Shown here piece after piece: positions 61,602-64,000 of a DNA stretch of 64,000 bases. The notes below the pieces were generated by a model. The model was not told the origin of the DNA. It made no database searches and saw nothing but the letters and a program-made list of their open reading frames with translations. The stretch is from assembly GCF_025345615.1 (NCBI RefSeq), contig NZ_JAODWD010000005.1:62001-126000 (forward strand), read 5' to 3'. The position numbers and the translations under genes are program-made. Source of the stretch: Mycobacterium deserti. GTDB lineage: Bacteria; Actinomycetota; Actinomycetes; Mycobacteriales; Mycobacteriaceae. Positions within the stretch are counted from its first letter, which is position 1. Every line of letters starts with the position of its first letter.

Positions 61602-61610
61602 TTATAGGGT

Positions 61611-62177
61611 GTGGCAATGCCGCGGCCCGCCCGATACTCCGTCGACCAGCTTCTGGACGCGGCCGCGAAACTGCTGGCCGGCGACGGGCCCGGTGCGGTG
61701 ACCATGTCCGCGGTCGCGAGGGCAACCGGTGCGCCCAGCGGCTCGCTGTATCACCGGTTTCCGACCCGTGCCGCCCTGTGCGGCGAATTGTGGGCGCGTA
61801 CCGAGGAGCGGTTCCAGGACGGCTTCACCGCCGCGCTGACGAGGTCGGACGATCCGCACGCCCAGTGCGTCGACGCCGCTCTGTTCATCGTGCAGTGGTG
61901 CCGCGACCATCCCGACGAGGCGCAGGTGCTGCTGGCAGGACCCGACGCGCTGGATTCGGCCCGATGGCCGGATCCATTGGTCGCGCGCCACCGACAGCGC
62001 GGCCGCAGACTGCGACGCCTGCTCGCGGCGGTGCCCGCCGACACCGACCGCGTCAGCGCCGCCGTCACCGACATTCCCTATGCCGTCGTGCGTCGCCACC
62101 TGCTTGCGCGACGGTCCATCCCGGCGAGCGCGGACGCCATCGTCACCGACTGTGCGAGGGCATTGCTGAGGAATTGA
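61611..62177 (+). CDS. TetR/AcrR family transcriptional regulator
   Basis: 188 aa from GTG 61611 (ATG 61617 is an alternative). N-terminal helix-turn-helix: LLDAAAKLLAGDGPGAVTMSAVARATGAPSGSLYHRFPTRAAL, with the canonical LYHRFPT end. A helical ligand domain follows. It is divergent from the SnoaL gene and the palindrome between them fits autorepression. No other gene nearby is an obvious target. Confidence 0.93.
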   Translation: MAMPRPARYSVDQLLDAAAKLLAGDGPGAVTMSAVARATGAPSGSLYHRFPTRAALCGELWARTEERFQDGFTAALTRSDDPHAQCVDAALFIVQWCRDHPDEAQVLLAGPDALDSARWPDPLVARHRQRGRRLRRLLAAVPADTDRVSAAVTDIPYAVVRRHLLARRSIPASADAIVTDCARALLRN

Positions 62178-62233
62178 CGGCGTCCCCGGCGCGTCGCGCG
62201 GTGCCCGGTGCCAGTTCGTGGTCACCATGGGTC

Positions 62234-62641
62234 ATGGTGTGCAAAGCGCCGCTCATGATCGCCACTGCCGTGGCCGCAGCGACATTGCTGGCCGCGCCGG
62301 CAGGCGCGCAGCCCGGGTCCATCGACGACCGCGGTTTCGTCGACACCGCCGCCCGCTGCGACACTTCCGCGGCCGCGGTGGCATTCGGCCGAACCGAATA
62401 CGCGCTGATCGCGATCTGCCGGGAAACGGGCCGCTACGAGTACCGCGGTGTGCGGTTGAATGACGACGCGTTGCTCTCGGTGACCGCAGTCGAGACGGCC
62501 AACGGCGTGTTCACCGCCGAGAACGACGCGGTGACCTACACGTTCTCAGCCAAGGAACTCGCGGTGGCGGAGAACGGCGAGTTGGTGCGCGCCGACCCGA
62601 TGGTGGCCTACGTCGAGCCGCGGCTGACTGACGAGGACTGA
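62234..62641 (+). CDS. Secreted protein of unknown function
   Basis: 135 aa from ATG 62234. A signal peptide is clear: short basic start, hydrophobic run LMIATAVAAATLLA and an Ala-rich cleavage site near PAGA-QP. The mature part (~105 aa) has two cysteines (RCDTS, AICRET) that may pair, and a beta-rich pattern (YALIAICRETGRYEYRGV, AVTYTFSAKEL). Probably an exported mycobacterial protein; no domain is recognised. Its 3' end overlaps the convergent oxidoreductase gene by 34 bp. Confidence 0.75.
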   Translation: MVCKAPLMIATAVAAATLLAAPAGAQPGSIDDRGFVDTAARCDTSAAAVAFGRTEYALIAICRETGRYEYRGVRLNDDALLSVTAVETANGVFTAENDAVTYTFSAKELAVAENGELVRADPMVAYVEPRLTDED

Positions 62642-63825
62642 AGCGGCGACTGCGTCAACACGCAATGAGTCCGGCTGTAGATCGCCGCCATGCACTGGTT
62701 GTTGTGGTTGCACACCGACCGCACGCTCGCGTCGGCCTGGATCCGGTTGATCAAGTCGGGCTCGGCCAGCAGCGCGCGGCCCATCGCGACGAAGTCGAAT
62801 CCCTCCGCCATCGCCAAGTCCATTGTTTCGCGATTCGTGATGCCGCCCAACAGGATCAACGGCATCTTGAGCTCAGCCCTGAACAACTTGGCGTCGCGCA
62901 GCAGGTACGCCTCCCGATAGGGATACTCGCGGAAGAACTTCTTGCCGGTCATCCGGATGCCCCACCTCAGCGGTGGCTTGAAGGCTCCGGCGAACTCCTT
63001 GACCGGTGCGTCGCCCCGGAACAGGTACATCGGGTTGACCAGTGAACTGCCCGCCGTGAGTTCGATGGCGTCCAGCCCGCCGTCCTCCTCGAGCCACTTC
63101 GCCGTCTGCAACGACTCCTCGGTCGAGATGCCGCCGCGCACACCGTCGGTCATGTTCAGCTTGGCCGTCACCGCGATCGGCGTGCCCTCCGCTTCGACCG
63201 CGCGGCGCACGGCCTGCACCATGCCGCGCGCCACCTTGGCGCGGTTCTCCAGCGACCCGCCGAACTCGTCGTCGCGGCGGTTGATCAGGGGACTGAGGAA
63301 CGCACTGGCGAAGTAGTTGTGGCCCAGATGGATCTCGACGGCGTCGAATCCTGCCTGGATCGCGAACCGCGCGGCGTTCGCATGGGCGTCGATGACGTCG
63401 TTGATGTCGTCCTTGGTCGCCTTTTTGGCGAACCGCATCGACAGGGGGTTGAAGAACCGCACCGGTGCATAGGCCTTCGCCTTGTTCGACCTGGCGTTCG
63501 CGACCGGACCGGCATGGCCGATCTGGGCGCTGATCGCGGCGCCCTCGGCGTGGATGGCCGCGGTGAGTTCGCCAAGGCCGGCGATCGCCTCTGGCCGCCA
63601 CCAGATCTGCTTGCCTTCGGTGCGGCCACCCGGTGACACCGCCAGGTAGGCGACCGTCGTCATCGCGACCCCGCCCGCCGCTGGCAGGCGGTGATAGGTG
63701 ATCAGGTCGTCGGTGACGAGCGCGTTCGGGGTCGCTGCCTCGAACGTCGCCGCCTTGATTATTCGATTGCGCAGCGTCACCGGGCCGAGCTTGGCGGGGG
63801 TGAACACATTGGGCTGAGTGTTCAT
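62608..63825 (-). CDS. NADH:flavin oxidoreductase (OYE family), Rv3359 type
   Basis: 405 aa from ATG 63825. FMN-binding TIM barrel: GPVTLRNRIIKAATFEA, the substrate region SAQIGHAGPVA, AGFDAVEIHLGHNYFASAFLSPLINRRDDEFGGSLENRAK, and FVAMGRALLAEPDL. Members reduce activated C=C bonds in enones and nitro compounds. It lies between the secreted protein and folD with the same relative position as Rv3359 near folD in M. tuberculosis. Confidence 0.9.
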   Translation of the reverse strand: MNTQPNVFTPAKLGPVTLRNRIIKAATFEAATPNALVTDDLITYHRLPAAGGVAMTTVAYLAVSPGGRTEGKQIWWRPEAIAGLGELTAAIHAEGAAISAQIGHAGPVANARSNKAKAYAPVRFFNPLSMRFAKKATKDDINDVIDAHANAARFAIQAGFDAVEIHLGHNYFASAFLSPLINRRDDEFGGSLENRAKVARGMVQAVRRAVEAEGTPIAVTAKLNMTDGVRGGISTEESLQTAKWLEEDGGLDAIELTAGSSLVNPMYLFRGDAPVKEFAGAFKPPLRWGIRMTGKKFFREYPYREAYLLRDAKLFRAELKMPLILLGGITNRETMDLAMAEGFDFVAMGRALLAEPDLINRIQADASVRSVCNHNNQCMAAIYSRTHCVLTQSPLQSSSVSRGST

Positions 63826-63853
63826 ACGGGTGGAGCCTGCCACAATAGGCGCC

Positions 63854-64000
63854 GTGGGTGCGATCACATTGGACGGTAAAGCCACGCGCGACGAGATCTT
63901 CGTCGACCTCACCGAACGGGTAAAGGCGCTGACGGCTGCGGGCCGCACGCCAGGACTGGGCACCGTGCTGGTGGGCGACGACCCCGGTTCGCACGCCTAC
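63854..64000 (+). CDS. folD: Methylenetetrahydrofolate dehydrogenase/cyclohydrolase FolD, N-terminal part (runs off the window)
   Basis: 49 codons from GTG 63854 to the right edge, open throughout. MGAITLDGKATRDEI, then TPGLGTVLVGDDPGSHAY, matches the start of FolD, including the folate-binding region GTVLVGDDPGS. FolD interconverts methylene-, methenyl- and formyl-tetrahydrofolate. Divergent from the oxidoreductase with 28 bp between starts. Confidence 0.92.
   Translation, partial: MGAITLDGKATRDEIFVDLTERVKALTAAGRTPGLGTVLVGDDPGSHAY

Noticed and set aside
1..64000. CRISPR array, tRNA or rRNA genes, intact insertion sequence or prophage
   Set aside because: I saw no regularly spaced repeats, no cloverleaf-like or ribosomal sequence and no transposase, integrase or phage motif; short elements could still be missed by eye.

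Overview
The window reads as chromosome from a mycobacterium, most likely a fast-growing environmental Mycolicibacterium-type species. The evidence is a complete mce operon (two YrbE permeases plus MceA-F), a mycothiol-dependent formaldehyde dehydrogenase (mscR), and a right half whose order matches the M. tuberculosis Rv3356c-Rv3370c neighbourhood: folD, flavin oxidoreductase, mfpA with its roadblock/DUF742/GTPase/sensor-kinase operon, a TrmL-type methylase, nitroreductase, PPOX protein and SOS-regulated dnaE2. No rRNA, tRNA, CRISPR array or intact insertion sequence was recognised.

Positions 1 to about 39,550 look like an accessory catabolic island. Genes are spaced unevenly, several intergenic stretches are 0.4-1.2 kb long, base composition looks more AT-rich than on the right, and three genes are broken by frameshifts: a type B carboxylesterase (6970-7897), a GntR/FCD regulator (31728-32400) and an acetoacetyl-CoA synthetase (33593-35445). 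The intact genes suggest breakdown of a hydrophobic, probably aromatic or alicyclic, compound: two FAH-family hydrolases, a bicupin, an acyl-CoA dehydrogenase, several SDR and MDR dehydrogenases, an MBL hydrolase, and one tight operon (16470-22010) of P450, 3Fe-4S ferredoxin, cupin, class II aldolase, FAD monooxygenase and DUF3500 protein. A convergent mce operon (22088-31403) would supply lipid-type uptake. The substrate cannot be read from sequence.

The most interesting signal is a family of operator-like sites. Seven places in the island's intergenic DNA carry two 15-bp boxes (best form TCCTG-N5-CAGGA) whose starts are exactly 21 bp apart, and an eighth place has a single box. They sit upstream of the SDR at 8175, the bicupin at 9356, the MBL hydrolase at 14812, the P450 operon, the second FAH gene, the MDR gene at 36548, and in the gap at the island's right edge. 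This looks like one regulon under an unidentified DNA-binding protein, and I know of no described regulator with this pattern.

From 39,587 to the end the sequence is dense, high-GC core genome: mscR with its MBL partner, a MaoC hydratase, USP, SRPBCC/DUF899 pair, DUF2237, dnaE2 behind a perfect LexA box, the conserved block described above, an FHA-ABC transporter of the Rv1747 type, a TetR gene with its own palindrome, an OYE-type oxidoreductase and the 5' end of folD.
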